This document shows positions 20,712-30,399 of a DNA stretch of 64,000 nucleotides, in pieces. The notes under the pieces are model-generated. The model had not been told where the DNA came from and made no database searches. It saw only the letters and a list, made by a program, of their open reading frames with translations. The position numbers and the translations under genes are program-made. Source of the DNA: Agapetus fuscipes (lineage: Eukaryota > Arthropoda > Insecta > Trichoptera > Glossosomatidae); contig OX637363.1 of the NCBI GenBank assembly GCA_951799405.1, forward strand, positions 1,550,001 through 1,614,000. Reading direction: 5' to 3'. Positions within the stretch are counted from its first letter, which is position 1, and each line of letters starts with the position of its first letter.

Positions 20712-21084
20712 AGATTGATTGGATCACGGGTAACTGACACGTTTAGGGAGTTTTTAAACAAAAATTTGGTGCAAAGACCGATGGCGGTGGATTACTTGAA
20801 GTCTTTAAATACCCCAACAAAAGGGTCGAGATTCTCAATGATGACCTAAACGACCCGTAGATCTAGCATGTCCACGAGAAAGCAAGAGTTATGGAGTCTG
20901 TTTGTTGGTAGATGCAGCGCGCTGTGTTGACTACACATCGTCATCAGTGAGTCCGTCTGGATTAGATAATTTGCTTTAAGCCCGCTACTCCAATTGACGT
21001 CGTGTATTATGAAGAGACACTTTTATTATGTGTTTCCCTTTCACTGTCAGCCACACTGGATGCAGCATGGACGTAACCTGGGCT
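20712..21084. other. Unassigned, with a coding-like scrap
   Basis: Bases 20735-20860 read on plus as GVFKQKFGAKTDGGGLLEVF then KYPNKRVEILNDDLNDP, which looks protein-like but matches nothing I recognise. A scrap of the M2 end (ctgggctagaagtatcat) is at 21076-21093. Confidence 0.35.
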
Positions 21085-21655
21085 AGAAGTATCATAACGC
21101 AACTAAGCTACACTTATAGTGTAACTTCTTGCTTGCGTTTTCCCCGAAGGGATCGCATGTGGTGATTCGGGACCTATTTATTTTTACAGGTAAGGGGGCC
21201 GGCTTTACACCAACCACTTCGGTTAAAGTGGGGGTTTCCCAGCTCCCGAGAGGACTGGTTTTTATTTCTTGTGAAAGCTGAGTAAACCTGGCCGGTATTT
21301 TGGGCTTGAAATAAACACCGAAACGGGAAATCATTTGTGACACCCTCGGTGGGGATCGAGCCCTTGCTCTCAGTATAGAATGCAAGCATTCTACTATCAA
21401 CTGAGGTATCGACCGGACTTTTTACGAGCTTGGTCCTCGCTACAAAGCGCCAATTCTCAAGCAAGACTCAATTGACGTAAGGCTGGATGGACCTTTGGTG
21501 ACTGGTCATTGGTAATTTAGGTTTATGAATTTTTCAACCCAGCGAAGAGCAAATTGAAAATATAAATGGTATATTTTTTGTGCTCCGCCGGGATTCGAAC
21601 CCACAGCCTTCCATTCAGAGTTCGAAGTGTTACTACTGGACTACGGACCGGTCAA
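21085..21655 (-). mobile_element. Composite SINE-1/SINE-2
   Basis: Minus-strand order: SINE-1 head and body (21655 to 21421), the junction gaccaagctcgtaaaaagtc, then the SINE-2 head (gatacctcagttgatagta) and its body down to gtgtagcttagttgcg at 21085. One of five loci with the same join. SINE-2 bases 21380-21410 (B box) are decayed. Confidence 0.8.
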
Positions 21656-21782
21656 ATTCTTCATTCTCCAAAACCTTCACTCATTCTTCTGGTTGTGAAA
21701 AGAGCTGTTGTGATACTGGAGTTGAGATATATTTTAAATCTATCAGAGGAACCTGTTGGTAGCGGATAGGGAGATACTTGTT

Positions 21783-21946
21783 AGGTTTGCCATGACTGGA
21801 AGTCTCATCACCACGGTAATTCTATCCTATCAAATATAATTATAATATCTATAGATTGTATGCTTCTGCTCAAATGAATATTTTTTCTGGGCTGGAAGTC
21901 TCATCACCACGGTAATTCTTACCTACCGAATATCGGTAATATTTGT
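21783..21946 (+). mobile_element. Two M2 MITE left-end fragments
   Basis: At 21783-21828 (actggaagtctcatcaccac) and 21889-21946 (ctgggctggaagtctcatc to atatcggtaatatttg). Both lack a right arm. Same orientation, about 105 bases apart. Confidence 0.65.
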
Positions 21947-21957
21947 AATGATAATGT

Positions 21958-22175
21958 AATCTATAATAATCTATAATCTAAGTTGCAAGGATATATTCAT
22001 TCAAAGCTCTCAGATGTATGCCCACAAACAAATACGTGTAGTTAGCGCTTACAAATGCTGATTGTGTACTTACAAATAAAATTCAAACCTCAAATGAACA
22101 TAAGCCCCACAACTTTTGCCGACCTTTCCTGAAACAGGGGTGACACTGGCAAAGTGAACCATTTTTTACAGTAAT
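21958..22175 (-). mobile_element. SINE-A, 5' end missing
   Basis: From ataatctataatctaagttg to cattttttacagta at 22175, breaking inside the unit. Confidence 0.75.
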
Positions 22176-22759
22176 GATAATGTTAAAAAGAAAAATAACA
22201 AATCTGATAAGTGATAACATATTCTTCACGATATTTTATGTTTTGTTTACAGTCTTGCGCAGGTTTATTGCTGTAGTAATAATTTTAATATCTCATGAAT
22301 CAGGTTGTAAAATTGCCTTCCATCCTTTTTCGTATCACCCTGACGCGTAGGTTTTTTATATTCCCGGCAAAGTCTGGAGCTACGTCACTGCCCTGCAGAG
22401 TCGTTAAATCACTGCTCCGCCACATAACTGTCGCATGTTTAATTTTTGTAAAGGATTTAACTGCATTTTGATGACCGGCACAAATCAGTTGGTACACACC
22501 AACGTCTCAATCGCGTCTCGAACCTTCGATCTTAGGTACGGAAAAAACAACTCAAAGGAGCATGTTTATCACAGTGTTGCGAACTAAGGATTTGAAGTAG
22601 GTACCCACGCGCGACTGAACAAGTTAATTTTTAATTTAAAATAAAAATATTTTTTCAAAAACGTAATTTTATTTTCGCAATAATTCATTTTATTTGCCTC
22701 GAGTACCTATGTACTTTCGACTTTCAAAGTTCAGTTCATTCTCAAGAGTCGTACTTTTA
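22176..22759. other. No gene seen
   Basis: Bases 22300-22520 look unique, with short frames only. Confidence 0.35.
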
Positions 22760-23060
22760 TTATATTATATGACTATGGATAAGTATGTGGTCCGCTCAAT
22801 AAAGGTCAACAGACTGCATTGGCTGGGGCACATTCAGCGAATGGACCATCGGAGCCTGGAGAAGACGATTGTGATGACGAACCCGGAGGGACGCCGGACA
22901 GTGGGAAGACCACGTTCAAGATGGCTGGATGGAGTGGTGGCGGATTGCCGTGCAGTGGGAATGTGGGACTGGAGGAGGAAGACGTTGGATAGACAGCGCT
23001 GGCAGCGGTTGCTGAGGGAGGCCAAGACCCACCCCGGGTTGATGATGTTGATGATATAAG
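22760..23060 (+). pseudogene. RTE-like LINE C-terminus with GAT tail
   Basis: The frame encodes VVRSIKVNRLHWLGHIQRMD, then EGRRTVGRPRSRWLDGVVAD and DRQRWQRLLREAKTHPG, the normal end of an RTE-type protein. The tail is (GATGTT/GATGAT)n. It stops exactly where the LINE-A UTR begins (agtcaaggaac at 23050-23060). Confidence 0.75.
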
Positions 23061-23612
23061 TCAAGGAACATACACGACAAATTACATTTTTTAAAACAAT
23101 AAATAATAATATACATGGACATCAAAAACTAAAACATAAAACAAATTTCATTATAATAAACCCTAGCCGCCAACATTACAGATCAACCGCCATTTCTTTC
23201 TGTCCTTACATACTTCTTTCATTTCCTCCAGAGTCATAACCTTCTTCATACAGGCTCTTCTTTTATTATGACTCTGGATATTCCATTCATTCGCAATTTC
23301 GGATATTTGGTCCATCCATACTTTTCTCGGGCTTCCTCTACCACGACATCCATCTATTCTACCAACATATACTTTCTTCGTCAGTCTTTCCTCATTCATT
23401 CTCTCCATATGCCCAAACCATCTTAAAACAAACTTCTTTTAATCTTCACTTTCACACTTTCTCTTGCACCACATTCTTCTCTTACAAAATCATTCCTCAC
23501 CCTGTCACTCCGTTTTTTCCCAATCATACTTCTTAGAAAGTCCATTTCAACAGTATGGACCTTACTAATTTCACTTTCATTCACCGTCCAGGCTTCACTT
23601 CCATACGAACCC
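23061..23612 (-). pseudogene. LINE-A fragment lacking the SINE-A unit
   Basis: Minus strand: WTVNESE and LRSMIGKKRSDRVR-like, a broken stretch near 23425-23440, then RWFGHMERMNEERLTKKV, GCRGRGSPRKVWMDQI and MKEVCKDRKKWRLICNVGG, then the UTR to tcaaggaac at 23061. The SINE-A unit expected next is absent; the RTE tail lies there instead. Cut at 23612 by a SINE-2 scrap. Confidence 0.8.
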
Positions 23613-23670
23613 TTCGTGAATAACGCGGCAAGATGTTACACTGTATGTGTAGATAAGTTGCGTTTGCGTA
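23613..23670 (+). mobile_element. SINE-2 3' scrap
   Basis: cccttcgtgaataacgcgg then gtgtagataagttgcgt. Confidence 0.5.
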
Positions 23671-23775
23671 TGACGCTACCTTGATTTTTCTACGATTGTG
23701 TTCCGTTCACCGAATGCTGCTTACTCTTGAATTATGCAAGAGAGAAACTTATTAAAAATTATTATTATTATTTTG

Positions 23776-23976
23776 TAAAAAATGGTTCACTTTGCCAATG
23801 TCACCCCTGTTTCAGGGAATGTCGGCAAGAGTTGCAGGGCTTATGTTCATTTGAGGTTTGGATTTCATTTGTAAGTACACAATCAGCATTTGTAAGCGCG
23901 AACTACACGTGTTTGTTTGTGGGCATACATCTGAGAGCTTTGAATGAATATATCCTTGCAACTTAGATTATAGATT
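23776..23976 (+). mobile_element. SINE-A, first 30 bases missing
   Basis: Starts tgtaaaaaatggttcactt after (ATT)n; ends ccttgcaacttagattatag. Confidence 0.75.
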
Positions 23977-24017
23977 ATATATGTCATTTGATCCACCATT
24001 GTCATGTCACCTACATA

Positions 24018-24429
24018 TAGACGGTTAAAAGGCAGTAGGGCATAAGCTACATAAACTAAATTGCTCATGAGAGCGGTTTTAAGTTTGAGATTGCAGAAAA
24101 ATGGAATAACTTTTATATCTTTCATCATTTCGTTAAAATCAAAACAGCTCTAAAATAAAAAAAAAATAAAGGCATTCCTAATAATGTGGTTGTACAATTT
24201 TTTTATGTCACAAGCGCCTTTAGGACAAAAAAGGCCAAAATCTTGTCGGATACACCAAAACCATACTTCGAAAACGCAGTTTATTGCTTGGGCGTAAAAG
24301 TAAAAAAAAACATCGTAGAGCTATGGGAGTTAGCGCATTAGAAAGAGCAGAAAATTTTAAGTGGGATAGCATTCATAACTCATTTTTGACCAACACGTCG
24401 CTTATGTCCTACTTCCTTTTAACCGTCGG
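24018..24429 (+). mobile_element. M1 MITE (TCGACGG inverted repeats), TA flanks
   Basis: Left arm tagacggttaaaaggcagta, right arm ccttttaaccgtcgg; about 35 bases of each arm match (gggcataagc against gcttatgtcc). Flanked by TA at 24016-24017 and 24430-24431. Interior blocks: gtttgagattgcagaaaaat, aaatcaaaacagctct, caagcgcctttaggacaaaa, gagctatgggagttagcgca. No coding. TA flanks suggest a Tc1/mariner-type mover (inference). Confidence 0.75.
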
Positions 24430-24606
24430 TATGTATTTTATAATGAGGTCTGCACATGAATTTACTTAACTGTGACGTCGCACGGCTGGGTTGCTAGGGA
24501 AAACTCAAACAAATAATTATTACATTATTGGTTGCTCAGAACCGTATTTCCATACAAGTGACGTTTGCCCGCCGAAAAAAAGAATTTAAATTTATCCTTT
24601 TGAATT

Positions 24607-24880
24607 AATTGTAACTGACCTTGACTTAAAGGTTGGTATGAAGCTGACCACCCATACTGTAAAAAATGGTTCACTTTGCCAATGTTACCCCTGTGTCAGG
24701 GAAGGTCGGCCAAAGTTGCGGGGTTTATGTTCATTTGAGGTTTGGATTTTAATTTGTAAGTACACATTCAGCAAGCGCGAATTACACGTGTTTGTTTGTG
24801 AATTGTGGGCATGCATTTTATTTGAGCTTTGAATGATATTATATCTTTGCAACTTAGATTACAGATATAGATTATAGACC
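24607..24880 (+). mobile_element. SINE-A full unit
   Basis: From ccttgacttaaaggttggta to gcaacttagattacagatat. Has a short duplication (gtgaattgtgggcatgc). Confidence 0.8.
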
Positions 24881-24884
24881 AAGT

Positions 24885-25078
24885 TCATGGAATTGTTATG
24901 TTCATAAAATTGTAATAACAATTTAGATGTTTATAGAATTGTAATGATAATTAAGATGTTCATAGAATTGTTACGATAATTAAGATGTTCATAGAATTGT
25001 TACGATAATTTAGATGTTCATAGAATTGTTACGATAATTTAGATGTTCATAGAATTGTTATGATAATTTAAATGTTAA
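24885..25078. repeat. 29 bp minisatellite
   Basis: About six tandem units of agatgttcatagaattgtta plus cgataattt, starting degenerate on the left and most regular at 24953-25065. It begins directly after a SINE-A tail. Confidence 0.8.
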
Positions 25079-25224
25079 ATGTGAGAGGAAAGGTTATGAA
25101 ACGAAAAGTGTCGTGTTCGATTCCGAGTAAATTATAGAAATGCAAAACCATGTAATCATGCAAGGTTTCCTGTTTGTGTGAACAAGTTTTTTTGTAATTT
25201 GAATTTCACAGCAGAAAAAAAGTG

Positions 25225-25381
25225 TTTTTTTTTTTGTAAAAATAGATTTTTGAATAGCAATGCAATTAACTGACCTATTTTGCGTAGCCAGAAACAGGTA
25301 TTGAACATAAATGATTAATAATTTGCTATTTTAATATTTTAGTGAATCATTAAATACCTAATGACTTTTGTTGAACCAGGG
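25225..25381 (-). mobile_element. SINE-3, 5' part missing
   Basis: Minus strand 3' part: ttgaaccagg... (ccaggg at 25377), the AT-rich spacer and gcattgctattc-like end. A SINE-A copy begins at 25382, replacing the tRNA head. Confidence 0.6.
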
Positions 25382-25627
25382 TTTCTTGACTTATAGGTTG
25401 GTATGCGGCTGACCACCCATACTGTAAAAAATGGTTCACTTGACCAATGTCACCCCCGGGAATGTCGGCAAGAGTTTCAGGGCTCATGTTCATTTGAGAT
25501 TGAGTTATATATTGTAGGTCCACATGGGCATGTGTGAGCGCGAAATTATGCGTGTCTGCTTGTGGGAATGCGTTTAATATAAATCTCAAATGATACATAT
25601 CTTTGCAACTTAGATTTAGATTTAGAC
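25382..25627 (+). mobile_element. SINE-A full unit
   Basis: From tttcttgacttataggttgg to tttgcaacttagatttagat. Lacks ctgtttcagg inside (caccccc|gggaatgtcgg). Confidence 0.8.
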
Positions 25628-25903
25628 AGTAATCCTATAAAATCTGTAACTTGCATTCAGCATTATATTTTGAAGGTCGGATAACAAATGCATAATGCTA
25701 AATGTGTTTTTTCAATTGAAAATAATATATTGGATAATACTCGTACATGTTTATCATATTTTACAGCGAGAGATTATTAGCATATTAAAGAAACGTTTTA
25801 AAGCCATCTAGCTGTCGAGCATTAATTTTTACTATACGTCCCAGCAATAAAAATGCACGATGCAAGATGCAATTGCATTCTGTGTTGAAAATGCAAAAAT
25901 AGC

Positions 25904-26760
25904 TGTTACGATTTTACCGGGGTTCTCTTTTAATTAAACTGCTCTTATTTATTTTGACAGAATTTATTCTACACGGTTTGGTTCACAATTTACAATAATT
26001 GATAATCTCTGCGTACCTATATAGTATATGGTATTCACGTCCAAATGTTGGACGCAACGAATCCAGTGATGCCCTTTGCAGCCCGTATATATAGGTACAA
26101 AAGGGATCATTCTTGCATATTCCAGATCATTCGATCTCTCGCTCTCGGTTTGCTCTCGGTTTGGTTCACAATTTACAACAATTGATAATCTCTGCGTATA
26201 TGGTATTCACGTCCAAATGTTGGACGCAACGAATCCAGTGATGCCCTTTTCAACCCGTATATATAGGTACAAAAGGGATCATTCTTGCATATTCCAGATC
26301 ATTCGATCTCTCGCTCTCGGTTTGCTCTCGGTTTGGTTCACAATTTACAACAATTGATAATCTCTGCGTATATGGTATTCACGTCCAAATGTTGGACGCA
26401 ACGAATCCAGTGATGCCCTTTGCAGCCCGTATATATAGGTGCAAAAGGGATCATTCTTGCATATTCCAGATCATTCGATCTCTCGCTCTCGGTTTGGTTC
26501 ACAATTTACAACAATTGATAATCTCTGCTTATTGGTCTTCACGGCAAAATGCCTGGAGCGACTTCTTACAATCCCTATAAATAGAGGTACGAAAGAGATC
26601 TTTCTCGCATATTCCAGATCATTCTTCGATTTCTCGCTCACACCAGAACGACGCCGTTCTATGCACTACCACCATCATGGACTACTCCCAGATTGCTCTA
26701 TCCACACTCTAGTATATGTATAGGAGCGCGTAGGTACTTTTTATTTCAAAGTTCGTAACA
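25904..26760 (+). mobile_element. Candidate solo LTR with internal tandem repeats
   Basis: Starts TGTTACG (25904-25910) and ends CGTAACA (26754-26760), perfect 7 bp inverted ends typical of Gypsy-type LTRs. The middle holds tandem copies of a unit of about 172 bp. A second, 3'-truncated copy lies at 42072-42404 on the minus strand and has only one unit. No clear target duplication (atagc against atacg). No internal coding region is attached, hence solo LTR. Transcription signals: tatatatagg and, in the last unit, ctataaatagagg, each followed 25-35 bases later by atcattct-like initiator text. Confidence 0.65.
25976..26590 (+). repeat. Tandem array of a 172 bp unit carrying a TATA box
   Basis: The phrase gttcacaatttacaa starts at 25981, 26165, 26337 and 26497, so spacing is about 184, 172 and 160. 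Differences come from a short insertion (acctatatag) in unit 1 and the loss of one tttgctctcgg copy in unit 3. Each unit contains caaatgttggacgcaacgaa and a TATA-like tatataggt. Unit 4 diverges. Confidence 0.85.
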
Positions 26761-26862
26761 ATACGATTTGTTTAACATCCGTGGATGTAGGTACTCATGT
26801 CTACAAGTGATGAGAATAGAAAAAAAAATGAAAATCATGTGTTTTCTCCTTGGCTTGTAGGT

Positions 26863-27110
26863 TTTTGTTCCTTGGCTTATAGGTTGGTATATCTTTGAAT
26901 TGTAAGTTGATATGAGTCTGACCTCATACTGTAAAAAATGATTCACTTTACCAACCCTACCTCTGTGTTATAAAAGATCGGCAAAAGTTGAAGGGCTTAC
27001 GTTCATTGGAGATGTGTTTTTTTGTGTTGTGAGTTTACATGATTAATGCGCGAACCTATACGTGTTTGCCCGTGAAAATGCAAATAATGTGAATTCCGAA
27101 TCACACTTAC
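26863..27110 (+). mobile_element. SINE-A, diverged, with internal duplication
   Basis: ttccttggcttataggttgg is followed by a second partial start (gaattgtaagttgatatgag), then the unit in decayed form (ctacctctgtgttataaaag, cgtgtttgcccgtgaaaatg). Confidence 0.65.
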
Positions 27111-27154
27111 ACAGACACACAATAATATTTTTTTAATTCGCTACAATATCTTTA

Positions 27155-27240
27155 CTTTCACATCCTCTTTCAACATGCATTTGCCTTTCACCCATTCATT
27201 CTTAACTCTATCTCTTACGGTGCTATTCTTAGACATTTTA
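27155..27240 (-). pseudogene. LINE-B/C-like scrap
   Basis: actttcacatcctctttcaa and acccattcattcttaactc encode on minus the KGEWVKNELRDRV-like stretch that precedes RWFGH. About 85 bases only. Confidence 0.55.
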
Positions 27241-27429
27241 GTCGCCCGTTGAGTCCACGCTTTGACAAACTAATGATGCATTTGTATTAAGACCTGTCAA
27301 TCTAAGATAGTCTTCATACAAATATTATCGAAATTCGATAATATTTGATATTTGTAAGAATGACCGGGGTGATGAGACTTCCAGCCCAGGCATCATTAGT
27401 TTGCCAAAGCGTAGGCTCAACGGACGACA
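27241..27429. mobile_element. Foldback element with an M2 MITE remnant inside
   Basis: The outer arms gtcgcccgttgagtccacgc and gcgtaggctcaacggacgac continue into caaactaatgatgc and gcatcattagtttg, about 39 paired bases with few mismatches. Inside are gacctgtcaatctaagat and the M2 right end (gtgatgagacttccagccca). The M2 left end is missing. Confidence 0.65.
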
Positions 27430-27478
27430 TGTATACAAACGCGTGATTGCTTGAATCTTTAATTTAGATATACCTACT

Positions 27479-27641
27479 TTCAGACTTTACTTATATACTT
27501 CTCAATTTCTCATTTCAGATTAGAGATTATAAAAAGGTCGAATATCAAAACATGAAAAAGGTCACATTATGAATCTGACGTACGTGTTACATCATAAGGG
27601 TCGTCAAAGAGCAAGTTAGTGTTCAAACAAAATGATCACAA
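27479..27641 (+). repeat. Left copy of a flanking duplication
   Basis: Matches 28174-28328 (ggtcgaatatcaaaac, gaaaaaggtcacattatgaa, acaaaatgatcacaa). The composite SINE lies between the two. Confidence 0.65.
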
Positions 27642-28173
27642 CCGGTCCGTAGTCCAGTGACAACACTTCGGACTCGTAAATTAAAGGTTCGAATCCTGGC
27701 GGAGAACAACAAAAAAAAAATATATTTTCAAATATGCTCTTCGCTGTTTGAAAAATTCATAAAACCTTTACCAAAGGTCCATCCAGCCTTATAGCAACTG
27801 GTGGCGACGACCAAGCTCAAAAAGAATCCGGTAAATAGCTTAGTTGGTGTAATGTTTGCATTTCATGCCGAGAGCAAGGGTTCGATCTCCACCGAGGGTG
27901 TCGGAAAGGATTTCCCGTTTCGGGGTCTATTTCAAACCCGAAATAAATACCGGCCAGGTGTATTCAGCCTTCACAAAAAATGAGGACCAGCCCCCGCCCC
28001 CCCGGGAGCTGGGAAATCCCCACTTCAAATGAAAGTGGTTGGTGTGAAGCCTGCTTCCTAACCCGTAAAGGTAAATAGGTCTTGAATCGCCTCATGCGAC
28101 CCCTTCGGGGATAACGCAGGCAAGAAGTTACACCATATGTATAGGTTAGTTGCGTTTGCGTTTATACCTTCAG
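27642..28173 (+). mobile_element. Composite SINE-1/SINE-2
   Basis: SINE-1 head (accggtccgtagtccagtga) and body to gcgacgaccaagctc at 27823, then aaaaagaatccgg and the SINE-2 head (tagcttagttggtgtaatg, B box gggttcgatctcc), body and end (caagaagttacaccatatg, gttagttgcg). The join matches the other four composites. Confidence 0.8.
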
Positions 28174-28328
28174 ACTTCATTTTTATGCTACTCATCTCAG
28201 ATTATAGATTATAGAAAGGTCGAATATCAAAACGTGAAAAAGGTCACATTATGAATCTGACGTACATACATGTTACATCATGAGGGTCGTATAGCAAGCT
28301 ATGTAGTATACAAACAAAATGATCACAA
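28174..28328 (+). repeat. Right copy of a flanking duplication
   Basis: See 27479-27641. Carries small insertions (acatacatg; tatagcaagctatg). Confidence 0.65.
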
Positions 28329-28576
28329 TGCTCAACTAATTTACTTTACTATAATACTAAGTAAGTATTGACTTACCGTACTGTGATCCAGTGGGTGGGT
28401 AACATTGACTGATTGTATCTGAGGACCAGAAACTATTTTAACGAACTATACTTTTGAAAAAATATTTTTGTGTAGGAAAGTAGGTAGGTACCTACTGACT
28501 TTTTTTGTATAGATTTCTTTTTAAGGTTTTGTTGTTTTTATATACCTACTTAAATGTTTGTTATTTATTATTTTTA
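28329..28576. other. No feature seen
   Basis: AT-rich spacer with ggtaggtacctac near 28485. Confidence 0.35.
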
Positions 28577-28818
28577 TTCCTTGACTTATAGGTTGGTATG
28601 AGGCTGACCACCCATGCTGTAGAAAATGGTTCACTTTGCCGATGTAACCCCTGTGTCAGGGAAGGTCGGCAATAGTTGTTCATTTGAGGTTTGGATTTTA
28701 TTTGTAAGTACCCTACACATTCAGCATTTCTCAGCGCGAACTACTCGTGTTTGTTTGTGGGCATGCATTTGAGAGCCTTAAATGTTAATATATCTGTGCA
28801 ACTTAGATTATAAATTTT
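28577..28818 (+). mobile_element. SINE-A full unit
   Basis: From ttccttgacttataggttgg to gtgcaacttagattataaat. Lacks the gagttgcagggctta piece in part (aatagttgttcatttgag). Confidence 0.75.
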
Positions 28819-29034
28819 ACGATATATATATTGTGTGTTTTAAAAAAATGCTGGACTTTGTGTTTCCGGGCTTCGACCGTATGACCGTGGTCCATAGCTT
28901 TTTTTTCTTTTATTTTTTCTTATTCTTGATACTTCTTGAATACTTCAGCTGACGTTTCGTTACCTCTGTGTGTTACTTCTTCGGAGCTCTGCTCTCTGTT
29001 ATAATTATTATTTTTTATTATTATTTGTGATATA

Positions 29035-29300
29035 AAAAAAGTTACTTGTTGTATACGTTCCTTGACTTATAGGTTGGTATGCTGCTGACCACCCATGCTG
29101 TAGAAAATGGTTCACTTTGCCAATGTCACCCCTGTTGCAGGGAAGGTCAGCAAGAGTTGCAGGGTGTATGTTCATTTGAGATTTGGGGTTTTTAATATTG
29201 TAAGTCCACATGCGGCAAGTTTAATCGCGAACTTATACGTGTCTGCTTGAGAAAATGCATATAATGTAAATATTTGCAACAATTTAGGAAAAATTTAAGA
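29035..29300 (+). mobile_element. LINE-A 3' end (UTR plus SINE-A unit)
   Basis: Starts aaaaaagttacttgttgtat, the UTR seen at 782-815 before the unit, then the unit to aatatttgcaacaattta. Confidence 0.7.
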
Positions 29301-29311
29301 TTTTACAGGTA

Positions 29312-29351
29312 CGAACATGTGTTGTATGACTACACCGCGCTGCTGCGTTTG
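29312..29351 (+). mobile_element. Scrap of the THAP-exon element
   Basis: gaacatgtgttgtatgactac and gcgtttgacaggact match 54145-54187. The SINE-1 below follows at once. Confidence 0.5.
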
Positions 29352-29803
29352 ACAGGACTAATAATAATAATAATAATGATAATAATATTACGATGATTTA
29401 TTTGGTGAGCGCTGTTTTTGTGTGTATCACACCTCAAGAGCCCTCTGCGAGCTTGGTCGTGCTGTAGAAAGCGCCAATTCTCAAGCAAGACCCATTTGTT
29501 GTAAGGTTGGATGGATCTTTCAGTAGCCGGTCTTTGGTAACGGTTTATGAATTTTTCAACCCAGCGAAGAGCACATTTGGAAGTATAAATGGTATATTTT
29601 CTGTGCTCCGCCGGGATTCGAATCCACAACCTTCCATTTATGAGTCCGAAGTGCTGCCACTGGAATACGGACCGGTCCAAGAAATGCCAAAAACACGCGG
29701 TGTACCTGAGCGGTCACCCATCCAGGTAGCATCCGCGCCCAATGCTGCTTAACTTTGGTGATCTGATGAGAACCGGTGCTCTCAACATGGTATCGTCGTT
29801 GAC
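29352..29803 (-). mobile_element. Composite 5S rRNA / tRNA SINE-1
   Basis: Minus-strand order: a 5S rRNA-like module (29803 to 29684), a short link (atttctt), the SINE-1 head ggaccggtccgtattccag, body, junction and L2-like tail, ending in (ATT)n at 29357. The 34612-35040 copy has the same arrangement. Confidence 0.8.
29684..29803 (-). ncRNA. 5S rRNA-derived module of the SINE
   Basis: On minus it reads from gtcaacgacgataccatgtt through accggttctcatcagatcac and aaagttaagcagcattgggc to gatgggtgaccgctcaggta and caccgcgtgtttttggc. The length is 120 nt, as in animal 5S rRNA, with all parts in order and scattered changes. Position and a second copy in the same context make it part of a SINE, not a 5S gene. 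Confidence 0.85.
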
Positions 29804-30067
29804 ATAGAATGAAACAATGCCGTATTTTAGTTTCTATACTTCTCTATAATATTATAACTCCGTGGTAGGTACACACGTATGAAGTGCGCCAGTGCAATAT
29901 ATTTTATGTTCCGACCTAGTTAAAGTCCACATCTGCCGTACTTACTGCAATGTAATGAAATTAAATTGCTTTATGGAGCGTCTGTGTGCACGTACCAATG
30001 CGTGAACATACACGTCTTAGGCATCGTCGACTGAAAATAGATAAATGTACACTATAATAAATAATAA
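29804..30067. other. No feature seen
   Basis: Short unique-looking spacer. Confidence 0.35.
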
Positions 30068-30364
30068 ATAAATTAGGCTGATTTATTTGGTGAGCGCTGT
30101 TTTTGTGTGTGTCACACCTCAAGAGCCCTCTGCGAGCTTGGTTGTCGCTGTAGAAAGCGCCAATTCTCAAGCAAGACCCAGTTGTTGTAAGGCTGGATGG
30201 ACCTTTTGATGACCGGTCTTTGGTAAAGGTTTATGAATTTTTTAACCCAGCGAAGAGCAAATTTGAAAATATAAATGGTATATTTTAGTGCTCCGCCGGG
30301 ATTCGAACCTACAACCTTCCAGTTACGAGTCCGCTGTGTTACCACTTGGACTACGGACCGGTCT
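30068..30364 (-). mobile_element. SINE-1 with L2-like tail
   Basis: Tail ctgatttatttggtgagcgc on plus, junction cgagcttggttgtcgctgta, body, head ending ctacggaccggtc. Complete. Tail of AATAAATAATAAATA. Confidence 0.85.
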
Positions 30365-30399
30365 AAGCAAAGTTTCAGAGGTTTATTACTATAAAAAAA

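Noticed and set aside
24284..24469. 61-codon frame in M1
   Set aside because: Not conserved in the other M1 copies (stops and indels at 31735 and 55500).
24885..25078. CRISPR-like array
   Set aside because: Units are contiguous with no unique spacers, and the genome is eukaryotic. It is a minisatellite.
25904..26760. Tandem repeats as centromeric satellite
   Set aside because: Only three to four units, bounded by LTR-like ends, with a single-unit LTR elsewhere in the window.
29684..29803. Genuine 5S rRNA gene
   Set aside because: Multiple substitutions in conserved stretches, no T-run terminator after it, and a second copy fused to the same SINE.
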